From an uncultured Collinsella sp. (lineage in GTDB: Bacteria; Actinomycetota; Coriobacteriia; Coriobacteriales; Coriobacteriaceae): DNA of 46,546 bases. Location: contig CABUHO010000019.1 in the NCBI GenBank assembly GCA_902491395.1, positions 1 through 46,546 of the forward strand, written 5' to 3'. The notes below the pieces were generated by a model. That model searched no databases. It was not told where the DNA came from and saw nothing but the letters and a program-made list of their open reading frames with translations. Of this stretch, positions 34,722 through 43,615 are shown piece by piece (the first letter of the stretch is position 1; each line of letters begins with the position of its first letter). The translations under genes were made by a program, and so were the position numbers.

Positions 34722-36173
34722 ATGGCGGACAAGAATGCAGAAGTTGCAGTCGAGGATAACGGCGGCATGAAGAAAACGCTCTCGCTCTGGAACTTCTTCA
34801 CCATCGGCTTCGGTGCCATCATCGGTACCGGTTGGGTTCTGCAGGTCGGCGACTGGATGGTCGTGGGCGGCGGTCCCGTTCCCGCTATGATCGCATTCCT
34901 CTTGGGTGCAATCTTCCTCGTGCCCGTCGGAGCTGTTTTCGGTGAGCTCACGGCTGCTATCCCCATCTCGGGCGGCATCGTCGAGTATGTCGATCGTAGC
35001 TTTGGCCGTACGCTGAGCTACATCACCGGATGGCTTTTGGCCCTGGGCAACGGCATCCTGTGCCCGTGGGAGGCCATCGCCATTTCGACCCTCGTGTCCG
35101 AGATGTTCGGCAGCCTGCCCGGCCTTGAGTGGCTGCGCGCCGTCAAGCTCTACACCATCCTGGGGGCCGACGTTTACCTGTTCCCGACGCTGATCGCGCT
35201 CGGCTTTGCAGTCTACGTCATCTTCCTCAACTTCCGCGGTGCCAGCTCGGCTGCCAAGCTCCAGGCCTTCCTGACCAAGGCTCTGCTCTGCGGCATGCTG
35301 CTCGCCATGGGCGTCTCGCTGTTCACCGGCTCGCCGGACAATGCCATGCCCGTGTTCTCCCAGGTCACCGGCGCTGGCGGCGGCAAGGCCGCTACCGAGA
35401 GCACCAGCCTGTTTGCCGGCATCGTGTCGGTCCTGGTTCTGACCCCGTTCTTCTACGCCGGTTTCGACACCATTCCTCAGCAGGCTGAGGAAGCTGCCGA
35501 GGGCCTCAACTGGAACAAGTTCGGCAAGATCATCTCCTTGGCACTGCTGGCCGCCGGTGGCTTCTACATGGTCTGTATCTACTCGTTCGGCACCATCCTC
35601 GACTGGCATGAGTTTGTTAAGAGCCCGGTTCCCGCGCTCGCCTGCCTCAAGGGCATTAACATGCTCCTGTACCTGGCCATGCTCGTCATCGCCACGCTTG
35701 GACCCATGGGCCCGATGAACTCCTTCTACGGCGCCACGAGCCGCATCATGCTCGCCATGGGCCGCAAGGGCCAGCTGCCCGAACAGTTCGCCGAGGTCGA
35801 CCCCAAGTCCGGCGCTCCCAAGCTCGCCTGCGTCGTTCTGGGTGTCATCACCGTCATCGGTCCGTTCCTGGGCAAGAACATGCTCATCCCTCTGACCAAC
35901 GTGTCGGCTCTCGCCTTCATCTTCTCCTGCGGCATGGTCGCCCTCGCTTGCCTGCGCATGCGCTTCACCGAGCCCGACCTGCCTCGTCCCTACGAGGTGC
36001 CCGGCGGCAAGTTTGGCATCAGCCTCGCTGTTGCTGCCTGCGCCGTCATCATCGGCCTGCTCGTGGTCCCGTTCTCTCCCGCCTCCCTCAACATGGTGGA
36101 GTGGAGCATCGTGATCGGCTGGCTGGCCGTTGGCCTGGCCCTCATGGCCTTCACCAATTCCCGCAAAAAATAA
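34722..36173 (+). CDS. APC-superfamily amino acid/amine permease
   Basis: 483-residue permease with about 12 membrane helices. TM1 carries the amino-acid-polyamine-organocation signature FGAIIGTGW, and TM2-3 carry GAVFGELTAAIPISGGIVEYV; FYAGFDTIPQQAEEA near the middle and YEVPGGKFG near the end are family landmarks. GGAAAGGAGGGG precedes the ATG at 34722. The amidohydrolase starts 131 nt downstream in the same direction, suggesting that the imported compound is an N-acylated or cyclic amino-acid derivative that the hydrolase opens. The substrate is inference only. Confidence 0.9.
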   Translation: MADKNAEVAVEDNGGMKKTLSLWNFFTIGFGAIIGTGWVLQVGDWMVVGGGPVPAMIAFLLGAIFLVPVGAVFGELTAAIPISGGIVEYVDRSFGRTLSYITGWLLALGNGILCPWEAIAISTLVSEMFGSLPGLEWLRAVKLYTILGADVYLFPTLIALGFAVYVIFLNFRGASSAAKLQAFLTKALLCGMLLAMGVSLFTGSPDNAMPVFSQVTGAGGGKAATESTSLFAGIVSVLVLTPFFYAGFDTIPQQAEEAAEGLNWNKFGKIISLALLAAGGFYMVCIYSFGTILDWHEFVKSPVPALACLKGINMLLYLAMLVIATLGPMGPMNSFYGATSRIMLAMGRKGQLPEQFAEVDPKSGAPKLACVVLGVITVIGPFLGKNMLIPLTNVSALAFIFSCGMVALACLRMRFTEPDLPRPYEVPGGKFGISLAVAACAVIIGLLVVPFSPASLNMVEWSIVIGWLAVGLALMAFTNSRKK

Positions 36174-36193
36174 CGCCTAGCCGGGGCGGATCG

Positions 36194-36274
36194 GGTGCGC
36201 GGACCCCTCTCTTCCGCGCACCGAACCCGGCACCACTTGGGTAGCTTTGTGAGGCCATAACCCAACATGGCCTC
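36194..36274 (+). repeat. Two hairpins between permease and amidohydrolase genes
   Basis: GGTGCGCGGA/TCCGCGCACC (36194-36203 with 36213-36222) and GAGGCCAT/ATGGCCTC (36251-36258 with 36267-36274) are both perfect. Neither has a T-run, so transcription may continue into the amidohydrolase; they could stabilise or process the message and change the ratio of the two products. Confidence 0.6.
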
Positions 36275-36304
36275 GCCCACTATATGGATCCATAAGGAGG
36301 AACC

Positions 36305-37582
36305 ATGTCCACTAAGTACGCAATCGTTGGCGGCAAGCTCATCGACGGTACCGGTGCCGAGCCGGTCGAGAACTCCCTCGTTCTCGTCGACGACAACGGC
36401 AAGATCGAGTATGCCGGTGCTATGCAGGACCTTCCCGAGGGCGTTGAGGTTATCGACGCCGCCGGCAAGACCGTCCTTCCCGGCCTGATCGACACCCACC
36501 TGCACTTCTCGGGCAATCTGACCGACGATGACACCGACTGGGTCATGCAGCCGCTCCTCGAGAAGCAGGCCGTCGCCGTCAAGCAGGCCTACGACTGCCT
36601 CACCCACGGCCTCACCACCGTCTGCGAGATCGGCCGCTTTGGTATCCAGATTCGCGACTGCATCGACAAGGGCGTCTTCAAGGGCCCGCGCGTTCTGGCC
36701 ACTGGTCTTGGCTTCTGCCGCGTTGCCGGCCACGGTGACTCCCACCACTGCACCCAGGAGCTCAACAAGGAATCCCATCCCTGGGGCGACCAGGTCGATG
36801 GTCCTTGGGATCTGCGCAAGGCCGTCCGTCGTCGCCTGCGCGAGAACCCCGATGCCATCAAGATCTGGGCTACCGGTGGCGGCATCTGGCGTTGGGATTC
36901 CGGTCGCGACCAGCACTACTGCTCCGAGGAGATCCAGGCCGTGGTCGAAGAGGCCAAGATGGTCGGCATTCCCGTGTGGAGCCACTGCTACAACAACCAC
37001 GCCGCTGCCTACGATTCCGTCCGCTTTGGCTGCGAGCAGCTGATCCACGGCTTCGACATCGATGAACGCACCATGGACCTCATGGCCGAGCAGGGTACCT
37101 TCTTTACCCCGACGATTGCCTTCCTGCCCACCTGGTACTCCACCTATCCGCCCGTCTACGTCCCCGAGCTGCACGACAAGTACGAGGGCACCCTGGTTGA
37201 GAAGGAGCTCCAGCGCAACTACGACTGCCTGCGCGAGGCCAAGAAACGCGGCGTCGTCATGACGATCGGCTCCGACTCCTTCTCCTTCGTCACCCCGTAC
37301 GGCAACTGCTCCATCGAGGAGATGTACGAGTTCGTCGACAAGATCGGCTTCACCCCGGTCGAGACCATCACCTGCGCCACCCTCAACGGTGCTAAGATGT
37401 GCCACATCGAGGACGAGACCGGTTCCATCGAGGCCGGCAAGTGCGCCGACCTGCTGGTCGTCAACGGTGACGTTGCTGCCGACATCCACGTGCTCAACAC
37501 CGATAACATGGACGTCATCATGAAGGACGGCTGGATCGTCGAGGCTGGCACTTTTGGTGAGGCTAACAAATACAGCGCCTAA
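36305..37582 (+). CDS. Metal-dependent amidohydrolase (imidazolonepropionase/prolidase-like)
   Basis: 425-residue member of the amidohydrolase superfamily (COG1228 type). Metal ligands can be placed: His65 and His67 in LIDTHLHFSG, Lys186 in AIKIWATGGGIW (candidate carboxylated lysine), His227 in VWSHCYNN, His248 in LIHGFDID and Asp324 in IGSDSF. The Lys plus GGG pattern resembles the dipeptidase-like (Sgx9260/cc2672-type) subgroup more than true imidazolonepropionase. AGGAGG immediately upstream supports the ATG at 36305. Codon bias is strong, as in nifJ and arcC, suggesting high expression. It likely hydrolyses what the APC permease imports. Confidence 0.88.
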   Translation: MSTKYAIVGGKLIDGTGAEPVENSLVLVDDNGKIEYAGAMQDLPEGVEVIDAAGKTVLPGLIDTHLHFSGNLTDDDTDWVMQPLLEKQAVAVKQAYDCLTHGLTTVCEIGRFGIQIRDCIDKGVFKGPRVLATGLGFCRVAGHGDSHHCTQELNKESHPWGDQVDGPWDLRKAVRRRLRENPDAIKIWATGGGIWRWDSGRDQHYCSEEIQAVVEEAKMVGIPVWSHCYNNHAAAYDSVRFGCEQLIHGFDIDERTMDLMAEQGTFFTPTIAFLPTWYSTYPPVYVPELHDKYEGTLVEKELQRNYDCLREAKKRGVVMTIGSDSFSFVTPYGNCSIEEMYEFVDKIGFTPVETITCATLNGAKMCHIEDETGSIEAGKCADLLVVNGDVAADIHVLNTDNMDVIMKDGWIVEAGTFGEANKYSA

Positions 37583-37623
37583 GATACCGTTTGTCGATGG
37601 CTTGATGTAAAACACAGTATTTG

Positions 37624-37638
37624 ATTGCATAATGCAAT
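37624..37638. promoter_or_regulatory. Palindrome ATTGCATAATGCAAT
   Basis: A perfect 7-bp inverted repeat with a single central base, located between the amidohydrolase stop and the kinase start. It contains the TTGCATAAT motif also seen at 15065 and 25844. CATAAT within it may be a -10 for the two-component genes, in which case the palindrome would be an operator at the promoter. Confidence 0.5.
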
Positions 37639-37641
37639 GGA

Positions 37642-37667
37642 GAGGGTCGCTTGCGGCCCTCTTTATT
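37642..37667 (+). terminator. Terminator-like hairpin ahead of the first LytS-type kinase
   Basis: GAGGGTCGC (37642-37650) and GCGGCCCTC (37653-37661) form a 9-bp stem with one wobble, followed by TTTATTGCT. It lies 60 nt past the amidohydrolase and is probably its terminator, though it also sits inside the presumed leader of the kinase gene. Confidence 0.65.
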
Positions 37668-37693
37668 GCTATGGGTGCGTCAGTAAGAAGGGG

Positions 37694-39085
37694 ATGACGG
37701 TGGATCTCAATAGGCTGATTCTGGGCAAGAGCTACAACTCTACCAAGGTCTTTCGTACCGCTCAGCATGTGGTTCAAGCCATCTTGCTCGGTATTGTCGT
37801 TCCGCTGCTTATCCTGCTGCTCATCTGGGATCTAACCGATAATCCCAATCCCGTTCCGGCCGTTGTCGTCATTGCCGGCTTGGTCATGCTGTGCTTCTTC
37901 TTCTCGTACGTCTTTGTCGTTCCCGACGACCTCACATCGAGCGCTACCGACCGCACGCTCGCCATCGCGTCGAAAATATTCGCCTACACGTCGCGCGGCC
38001 TTACGCCCGAAGCTGCCCTGGGCGCCTCTAAGATCATCCTGTCCGAAACTATCGCCTCTGCCATCTGCTTTACCGACGGCAAGCAGGTGTTGGCAAGCTG
38101 GGGCGAGGACTCGGCAAAATGCCCCGCGGGCACCCCGGTGGTGCTGCGGACCACGCTCAATGTGATTAACAGCGGTGAGCAAAGCGTGTTCTCGCGCGAT
38201 GCCTCGACCGAGACGGGTGGCTACTTTCCGCGCCTGCGCGCCGGTATTGTCGCACCGCTTACCGTGCGCGGGCATTGCGTGGGCACGCTCGAGCTGTATT
38301 ATCCCCGTCTGAGCAGCATCGATATGCGCCAGACGGCGCTTGCCTCGGGCTTTGCCGACCTCATTTCCACGCAGCTTGCAAGCTTTGAGCTCGAGCGCCA
38401 GGACGAGCTTACGGCCCGCGTGGAGCTGCGCGCCTTGCAATCGCAGGTCGATCCTCATTTTCTATTCAATACCATCAGCACGATCGTGTCGCTCGTACGT
38501 ACCGAGCCGGACAAGGCCAGGTCGCTGCTGATCGACTTTTCCAATTACTACCGTCAGACGCTTTCTGATTCCGATACCCTCACAACGCTCGAGCACGAGG
38601 TGGAACAGGGCACTCGCTATATCAATCTTATGCAGGCTCGTTATGGCGACGGCCGTCTGCGCGTCTCGGTCGATATCGACTTTGAGGTGCGCGATTGCAT
38701 GGTGCCGCCGTTTATCTTGCAGCCGTTGCTCGAAAACTGCATCAAGCACGCGCAGCGCGAGACCGAACCGCTTTCTATTCATGTTAGGGCTTTCGAGACC
38801 GATGACGGTTTGGAGATCATCGTCGAGGACGACGGCATCGGTATGAGCGAAGAAGTCTGCGCACATCTGTTTGAGCAGCATCGCCTGGAGGAGCCCGAGA
38901 GCATTACCGCCGACGGCTCCATCAAACGAGGCTGCGGCTTGGCGCTCCTTAACGTACTTCAGCGCATCCATTTCTTTTACGGAGAAGATTCCGGCATGCG
39001 CGTGAAGTCCCAGGAGGGCGTGGGAACGCAGGTCATCGTCGAGCTGAACGGCGAGCCGCATGAGCCCGCGCCGTTGACGGCGTAG
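37694..39085 (+). CDS. LytS-type sensor histidine kinase, first pair
   Basis: 463 residues. Two membrane helices (about 24-46 and 55-77) are followed by a cytoplasmic GAF-like region (about 88-235). Next comes the His_kinase domain with phosphorylated His255 in LQSQVDPHFLFNT, and an HATPase domain with FILQPLLENCIKHA, EDDGIGMS and GCGLALLNV. This is the family that pairs with LytTR regulators (LytS, YpdA, BtsS); it lacks the long 5TM-LytS sensor. Start choice is uncertain: AAGGGG abuts this ATG but is well placed for a GTG two codons downstream (37700). The regulator follows after 38 nt. Confidence 0.9.
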   Translation: MTVDLNRLILGKSYNSTKVFRTAQHVVQAILLGIVVPLLILLLIWDLTDNPNPVPAVVVIAGLVMLCFFFSYVFVVPDDLTSSATDRTLAIASKIFAYTSRGLTPEAALGASKIILSETIASAICFTDGKQVLASWGEDSAKCPAGTPVVLRTTLNVINSGEQSVFSRDASTETGGYFPRLRAGIVAPLTVRGHCVGTLELYYPRLSSIDMRQTALASGFADLISTQLASFELERQDELTARVELRALQSQVDPHFLFNTISTIVSLVRTEPDKARSLLIDFSNYYRQTLSDSDTLTTLEHEVEQGTRYINLMQARYGDGRLRVSVDIDFEVRDCMVPPFILQPLLENCIKHAQRETEPLSIHVRAFETDDGLEIIVEDDGIGMSEEVCAHLFEQHRLEEPESITADGSIKRGCGLALLNVLQRIHFFYGEDSGMRVKSQEGVGTQVIVELNGEPHEPAPLTA

Positions 39086-39123
39086 CACGCGGTTGGATTG
39101 AGAGAAAAAGAGGGGAAGCACAT

Positions 39124-39858
39124 ATGTCCGAAGGCTGGAACATCTTGGTGGTTGATGACGAACCTCCCATTAGGGCTGAGCTACGCTATCTGTTGGAAAA
39201 GGATACGCGTGTGGGCCAGATTGCCGAGGCGGGCAATGTCACCGAAGCCGTGGAGTCGATTCTGTCGAACAAGCCCGACGTGCTGTTTTTAGACATTACC
39301 ATGCCCGGTCGCTCGGGAATTGAGCTTGCCGAGACGCTGCAGAACCTAAAGACGCCGCCGGTGGTTGTGTTTGTGACGGCGTTTGCCGAGTATGCGGCTG
39401 ATGCCTATAACCTCGATGCTGTCGATTACATCGTCAAACCGGTCGAGGATGCCCGCTTGTCAAAGGCGCTCGACAAGATCGAGGCCGCCTTGGGCGCTCG
39501 CCGTGTCGTCCATGCTCCGCGCCAGCCTTTGCGCCTGACGGTGGATCGCGGGGGCAAAAAGGTGTTCATTCCCGTGGCGGATGTCTGCTACTTTGAGGCA
39601 CGCGCCGATTTTTGCAACGTCGTCTGCGCCGAGGGAACATACCTGATCAATGAGTCGATTTCCTCGCTCGAGCGGCGCTTGGCCTCTGAGGGCTTTATCC
39701 GTGTCCACCGCAGCTATCTGGTCAATTTGGAAGACGTGCACAATGTCGAGATCGGTTCCACGGGTCTTATGGAGCTCAGGCTCGATCGCGTAACCTCGAC
39801 GGTGCCCGTGTCCCGTCGTCGTGCTGCCGAGGTCAAGGCGCACCTGGGGCTTGCGTAG
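39124..39858 (+). CDS. LytTR response regulator, first pair
   Basis: 244 residues. The receiver domain (about 5-120) has Asp11-Asp12, phosphorylated Asp57 in LFLDITMPG, Thr in VTAFAEYA and Lys in YIVKP. The LytTR DNA-binding domain (about 140-240) shows KKVFIPVADVCYFEA, FIRVHRSYLVNLEDV and VPVSRRRAAEVK. It is the partner of the kinase just upstream; AGGGG nine bases before the ATG supports the start. LytTR regulators bind pairs of short direct repeats; no such pair was confidently located in the window. Confidence 0.95.
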   Translation: MSEGWNILVVDDEPPIRAELRYLLEKDTRVGQIAEAGNVTEAVESILSNKPDVLFLDITMPGRSGIELAETLQNLKTPPVVVFVTAFAEYAADAYNLDAVDYIVKPVEDARLSKALDKIEAALGARRVVHAPRQPLRLTVDRGGKKVFIPVADVCYFEARADFCNVVCAEGTYLINESISSLERRLASEGFIRVHRSYLVNLEDVHNVEIGSTGLMELRLDRVTSTVPVSRRRAAEVKAHLGLA

Positions 39859-39890
39859 GCGGTCTGCATGCCATCGTTTACCGCCGCAGG

Positions 39891-39918
39891 TTTGGCATGA
39901 CCGTGCGGTGGGCATAAT
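39891..39918 (+). promoter_or_regulatory. Candidate promoter of the phospholipase C-domain gene
   Basis: CATAAT at 39913-39918 with TTGGCA at 39892-39897, a short 15-nt spacing (or TTTGGC with 16). It lies 32 nt before the ATG at 39951 and after the regulator stop. Confidence 0.4.
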
Positions 39919-39950
39919 GGGTGACATCGAATGAAATCGAAAGGATCATT

Positions 39951-40895
39951 ATGCCCGCGCTCATTACGCATCATCTGTTTGGCGAGGAAAGCATCGACCG
40001 TCTTCCGCAGGGCGTTATTACGTCCGACGAGGAGCGCATCGCCTTTATCCTGGGAAACCAAGGTCCCGACCCGTTTTTCTTCCACATGCTCACGCCGCGC
40101 ATTTCCGACTGTATGTTGCTTGCTCAGGTCATGCACCGCTCGCGCATGTCGCGCCAGTTCTCGTGCCTGCGCGACGGCGTGTCGCACCTGCAGCCGCGCG
40201 ATGCCAATCTGGGTCGCGCCTTTGCGCTGGGCCTGCTGTCGCACTATGTGCTCGACCGCAATGCCCACCCCTTTGTCTACGAGCAGCAGTTTGGCATTGT
40301 AGATTCCGATCCCGAGCTCGAGGCTTCGGGCAGCCAAGTACACGCCGTGCTCGAAAGCGATCTGGACGTGCTGATGCTGCAGCTCAAGCGCGACGGTGCC
40401 ACGGTCGAGGACTATCCGCCGGCGGGCGAGATCGTCACCACCGACCGCATCAATCGCGTGGCCGGTGTGCTGATGAGCTACGTCGCCGGGCGCGTGTACG
40501 GTATCGACATCCCGGCGGGGGAGTACGCCGGCGCCGTCTCGGACATGCAGATGCTCTATCGCGCCATTGAGCCCGCCGGCTCGGTAAAGACGCGCGCGAT
40601 CTCGCTGGTTGAGGGCTTGGTGCACGACTACTCGCTGCTCGACGGCCTTGCCCATCGCGTGACGACTGAGCTGCCCGAGCGCACCGGTAACCTGGGCCAT
40701 CTGACATGGAAGAATCCTTTTACCGACGAGGTCTCGAACGAGAGTTTCCCCGAGGTCTTTGATCGCGCGCTGGTCGATTACGAGTGCACGGTCGCACGTT
40801 TTATCGAGACCGGTGACATGGATGCCGTGACCAGTCACGTCAACTACAGCGGTCGCGTGCTCAATGCCGATGAGGAGTTCGATCGCGAGGAATAG
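39951..40895 (+). CDS. Zinc-dependent phospholipase C-domain protein
   Basis: 314 residues. The N-terminal LITHHLFG, GNQGPDPFFF and LLSHYVLDRNAHPFVY segments place it in the zinc-dependent phospholipase C fold (PF00882), where His and Asp residues bind three metals. There is no signal peptide, so it is cytoplasmic, unlike secreted clostridial toxins; intracellular members of this fold are of unknown substrate. AAGGA five bases upstream fixes the ATG at 39951. It stands between a two-component system and a transporter, with its own promoter candidate. Enzymatic activity is not assured from fold alone. Confidence 0.82.
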   Translation: MPALITHHLFGEESIDRLPQGVITSDEERIAFILGNQGPDPFFFHMLTPRISDCMLLAQVMHRSRMSRQFSCLRDGVSHLQPRDANLGRAFALGLLSHYVLDRNAHPFVYEQQFGIVDSDPELEASGSQVHAVLESDLDVLMLQLKRDGATVEDYPPAGEIVTTDRINRVAGVLMSYVAGRVYGIDIPAGEYAGAVSDMQMLYRAIEPAGSVKTRAISLVEGLVHDYSLLDGLAHRVTTELPERTGNLGHLTWKNPFTDEVSNESFPEVFDRALVDYECTVARFIETGDMDAVTSHVNYSGRVLNADEEFDREE

Positions 40896-40996
40896 GGCCC
40901 GTGCGTGTCCCTTTGCCGAATCCTTACCGGTGCTTCTGGACAATTGGGGTACGATGAACTAACTGCATATCGGGCAAATACGAAGGGTCCCTGTCC

Positions 40997-42256
40997 ATGA
41001 AATACACCAAGCTCGAGCGTAACTGGGTTATGTACGATGTGGGAAACTCGGCCCTCGTGCTGCTCAATACCTCGGTGGTGCCCATTTACTTTAACGCCAT
41101 CAATACTGGCGCTTCCTCGGCCGACCTGGTGGTCGCCTGGGGCAATGCGCAGACGATCGCCTCGCTGGTCATCGCCATGCTCATGCCCATTCTGGGCGCG
41201 CTTGCCGACTACGCCGGCAACAAGATCAAGTTCTTCCTGGGCTTCTTCCTCACGGGCCTGGTGCTTTGCCTGGCGCAGGCTATCCCAATGTCCGCCATGG
41301 CATTTTTGACCGTGTACGTGCTGTGCACCATCGGCCTTAACTCTTCTATGACGTTCTACGACGCCATGCTGCCCGACATTACCACCGACGAGCGCATGGA
41401 CGCCGTGTCCAGCTCGGGCTATGCCTGGGGCTACATCGGTTCCACCGTGCCGTTCATCATCTGCCTGGCGCTCATCATGGGTGGCCCCGCTCTTGGCGTC
41501 CCCACCATGCTGGCAACGCGTCTGTCGTTTGTCATCACTGGCGCCTGGTGGCTTATCTTTACCCTGCCGCTCATTCGCACCTATAAGCAAAAATACGGTC
41601 GCGCGCGCGGTCCCCAGGACACCATCGGCCACATCGTGGGCGGCGTGTTCTCCGAGGTCGGACACACCATGCGCGAGATCGCCCACAACAAGACCGTGCT
41701 GGTCTACATGATCGCGTTCTTCTTCTACATCGACGGTGTGCACACGGTCATTTCCATGGCAACCAGCTACGGGTCGGCTCTGGGCATCGACTCGACCCAA
41801 CTGGTGCTGGCTCTGCTCGTTACGCAGTTCGTCGCTTTCCCGTCCGCCATCATCTACGGCAAGCTCGCCGGTCGCGTGGGCACGCTCAACATGATCATGG
41901 TGGCCGTCGCCGCCTATATGGGCATCGTGCTCTTTGCCGCGTTTTTCTTAAAGACCGCCTTTGAGTTTTGGGTGCTCGCTATTTTGGTCGGCCTGTTCCA
42001 AGGCGGCGTGCAGGCGCTGAGCCGCAGCTACTTCGGTCGTATTATCCCTAAGGAAAAGTCCAACGAGTACTACGGCTTTTTCGATATCTTTGGCCGTTAC
42101 GCAAGCGTTATGGGCACCTTCCTGGTGTCGGTTGTCACCTCCCTGACCGGCAACCCGTCGCTGGGCGTCCTTTCCATTGGTGTGCTGCTGGTTGTTGGCT
42201 TTATGCTGCTGGTCCGCCTGTCCCGCATGACTCGGGCGGTAGGGCATGCCGCATAG
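40997..42256 (+). CDS. Atg22/UMF1-like major facilitator transporter
   Basis: 419 residues, about 12 membrane helices. The opening WVMYDVGNSALVLL and the AYAWGYIGS-like SSSGYAWGYIGS region are typical of the Atg22-like MFS family (UMF1), whose yeast member exports amino acids from the vacuole; bacterial substrates are unknown. YFGRIIPKEKSNEYYGFFDIFGRYAS near the C-terminus is the second family hallmark. GAAGGG precedes the ATG at 40997. TACGAT at 40950-40955 is a possible -10. Probably monocistronic, since 171 nt and a hairpin separate it from the next gene. Confidence 0.88.
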   Translation: MKYTKLERNWVMYDVGNSALVLLNTSVVPIYFNAINTGASSADLVVAWGNAQTIASLVIAMLMPILGALADYAGNKIKFFLGFFLTGLVLCLAQAIPMSAMAFLTVYVLCTIGLNSSMTFYDAMLPDITTDERMDAVSSSGYAWGYIGSTVPFIICLALIMGGPALGVPTMLATRLSFVITGAWWLIFTLPLIRTYKQKYGRARGPQDTIGHIVGGVFSEVGHTMREIAHNKTVLVYMIAFFFYIDGVHTVISMATSYGSALGIDSTQLVLALLVTQFVAFPSAIIYGKLAGRVGTLNMIMVAVAAYMGIVLFAAFFLKTAFEFWVLAILVGLFQGGVQALSRSYFGRIIPKEKSNEYYGFFDIFGRYASVMGTFLVSVVTSLTGNPSLGVLSIGVLLVVGFMLLVRLSRMTRAVGHAA

Positions 42257-42371
42257 GAGCGAGCGGCCATTGTGCCTGTCCACGGTACTCTTTTGGGGTT
42301 ATCCGCAATAAACATTGCGACTTGCGAGCAATGATTTGCCCAAGTGGGTATGATGGAATCAGCTAGGTCGC

Positions 42372-42406
42372 GGGGCGTCGCCTGTGTTTGGCGGCGTCCC
42401 GTTTTT
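42372..42406 (+). terminator. Terminator-like hairpin ahead of the glycosyltransferase gene
   Basis: GGGGCGTCGCC (42372-42382) and GGCGGCGTCCC (42390-42400) form an 11-bp stem with two wobbles, followed by GTTTTTG, then GGGAGGG and the ATG at 42428. A -10-like TATGAT lies upstream at 42349-42354. It may terminate the transporter transcript or act as an attenuator. Confidence 0.65.
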
Positions 42407-42427
42407 GTGTTGCAGGGAGGGTAAGGC

Positions 42428-43615
42428 ATGAACGCCACGGTCGTGATTCCAACGTATTGGGCGGGCGATGACGCTTGCGCAAACGCCCCTGGCACCTATG
42501 ACCATTCGACGCGACTCAACGCCGACAATCCCGAACTCGACCGCTGCCTGACCTCGCTTGAGCAGGTACGTGACATCCCGCGCATCATCCTTTTGGTGGT
42601 CTGTCCCGTTTCTGCCACAGCCGATGTGTCGCTGCGCGTGCGCGAGATTGTCGACGCGCATCCCACGCTCAAGGTCACCGTTGTCACCAACACCCAGGCC
42701 TCGCGCATCGCAGACCGGGTTGCTCAGATCGCGCCCAAGGGTTCGGGCGAGTGCGTGAGCCTGCGAGGCTACGGTGCCATCCGCAACATGGGGCTAGCCT
42801 GTGCCGCTGTGCTGGGGCATGACGCGGTTATCTTTTTGGATGACGATGAGACTGTCATCGACGCCGACTTTATGAAGCGCGCGACCTATGCGTTGGGGCA
42901 GCAGACGCGTCAGGGCTTGCCGATCTTGGTCAAGAGCGGCTATTTCTATGATCGCGACGGCTCGCCGCTGGCTCCCACGGACAAGGCGGGCATCTGCCAT
43001 CGTTGGTGGACCAAGCGCATCGAGTTCAACCGTTGGATGAAAAAGGCGCTCTCGGGCACCCGCATCTCGCGCTCCAACTACGTGTGCGGCGGCCTGATGG
43101 CCCTGCACGCCCGCGCCTTTACGCGTGTGGCCTTTGACCCGTTTATCACCCGCGGCGAGGACTTGGATTACCTCTTTAACATGCGCATGTTTGGCTACGA
43201 CGTGTGGTTCGATAACGAGTGGACCGTGCGCCATCTGCCTCCGGAGTCCGAAAAGCGCTCACCGCGCTTTATGCAGGATGTATACCGTTGGTACTACGAA
43301 CGGGCCAAGTTGACATTCGCCGCGCATCAAAAGGAGCTCATTCCCGTTACGGCGGCATCACTCATGCCCTACCCGGGCCCGTGGATTTCGCGCGAGCTCG
43401 ACGACCGCGTGCGCAAGACCGCTATGGTCCGCAGCATGTTTACCCGCGAGCATGAGGGCTACCTGCGCATCTGGCGCCATGGTATCGACGAGGCAAAGGC
43501 CTATGCACGCCAAAACGCTGCAAGCTACCTGCGTTTCCAGAGCTTTTGGCCCAAGATCATGGACGGGCTTTGGCGTGACACACAACTGATCAGTATCCTG
43601 GAGGGGGCCGAATGA
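42428..43615 (+). CDS. Family 2-like glycosyltransferase
   Basis: 395 residues. The N-terminus NATVVIPTYW is the usual nucleotide-sugar-binding strand, and AVIFLDDDETVIDADFM gives the DxD-type metal-binding motif near residue 140. RGEDLDYLFNMRMFGYDVWFDNEWTVRHL supplies the ED acid motif. The protein has no clear membrane helix and is longer than minimal GT2 domains. GGGAGGG six bases upstream supports the ATG. Its stop overlaps the next kinase start (ATGA), an unusual partner for a sensor kinase: it hints that the two-component system responds to a surface glycan or that the enzyme is under its feedback. Acceptor and sugar unknown. Confidence 0.82.
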   Translation: MNATVVIPTYWAGDDACANAPGTYDHSTRLNADNPELDRCLTSLEQVRDIPRIILLVVCPVSATADVSLRVREIVDAHPTLKVTVVTNTQASRIADRVAQIAPKGSGECVSLRGYGAIRNMGLACAAVLGHDAVIFLDDDETVIDADFMKRATYALGQQTRQGLPILVKSGYFYDRDGSPLAPTDKAGICHRWWTKRIEFNRWMKKALSGTRISRSNYVCGGLMALHARAFTRVAFDPFITRGEDLDYLFNMRMFGYDVWFDNEWTVRHLPPESEKRSPRFMQDVYRWYYERAKLTFAAHQKELIPVTAASLMPYPGPWISRELDDRVRKTAMVRSMFTREHEGYLRIWRHGIDEAKAYARQNAASYLRFQSFWPKIMDGLWRDTQLISILEGAE

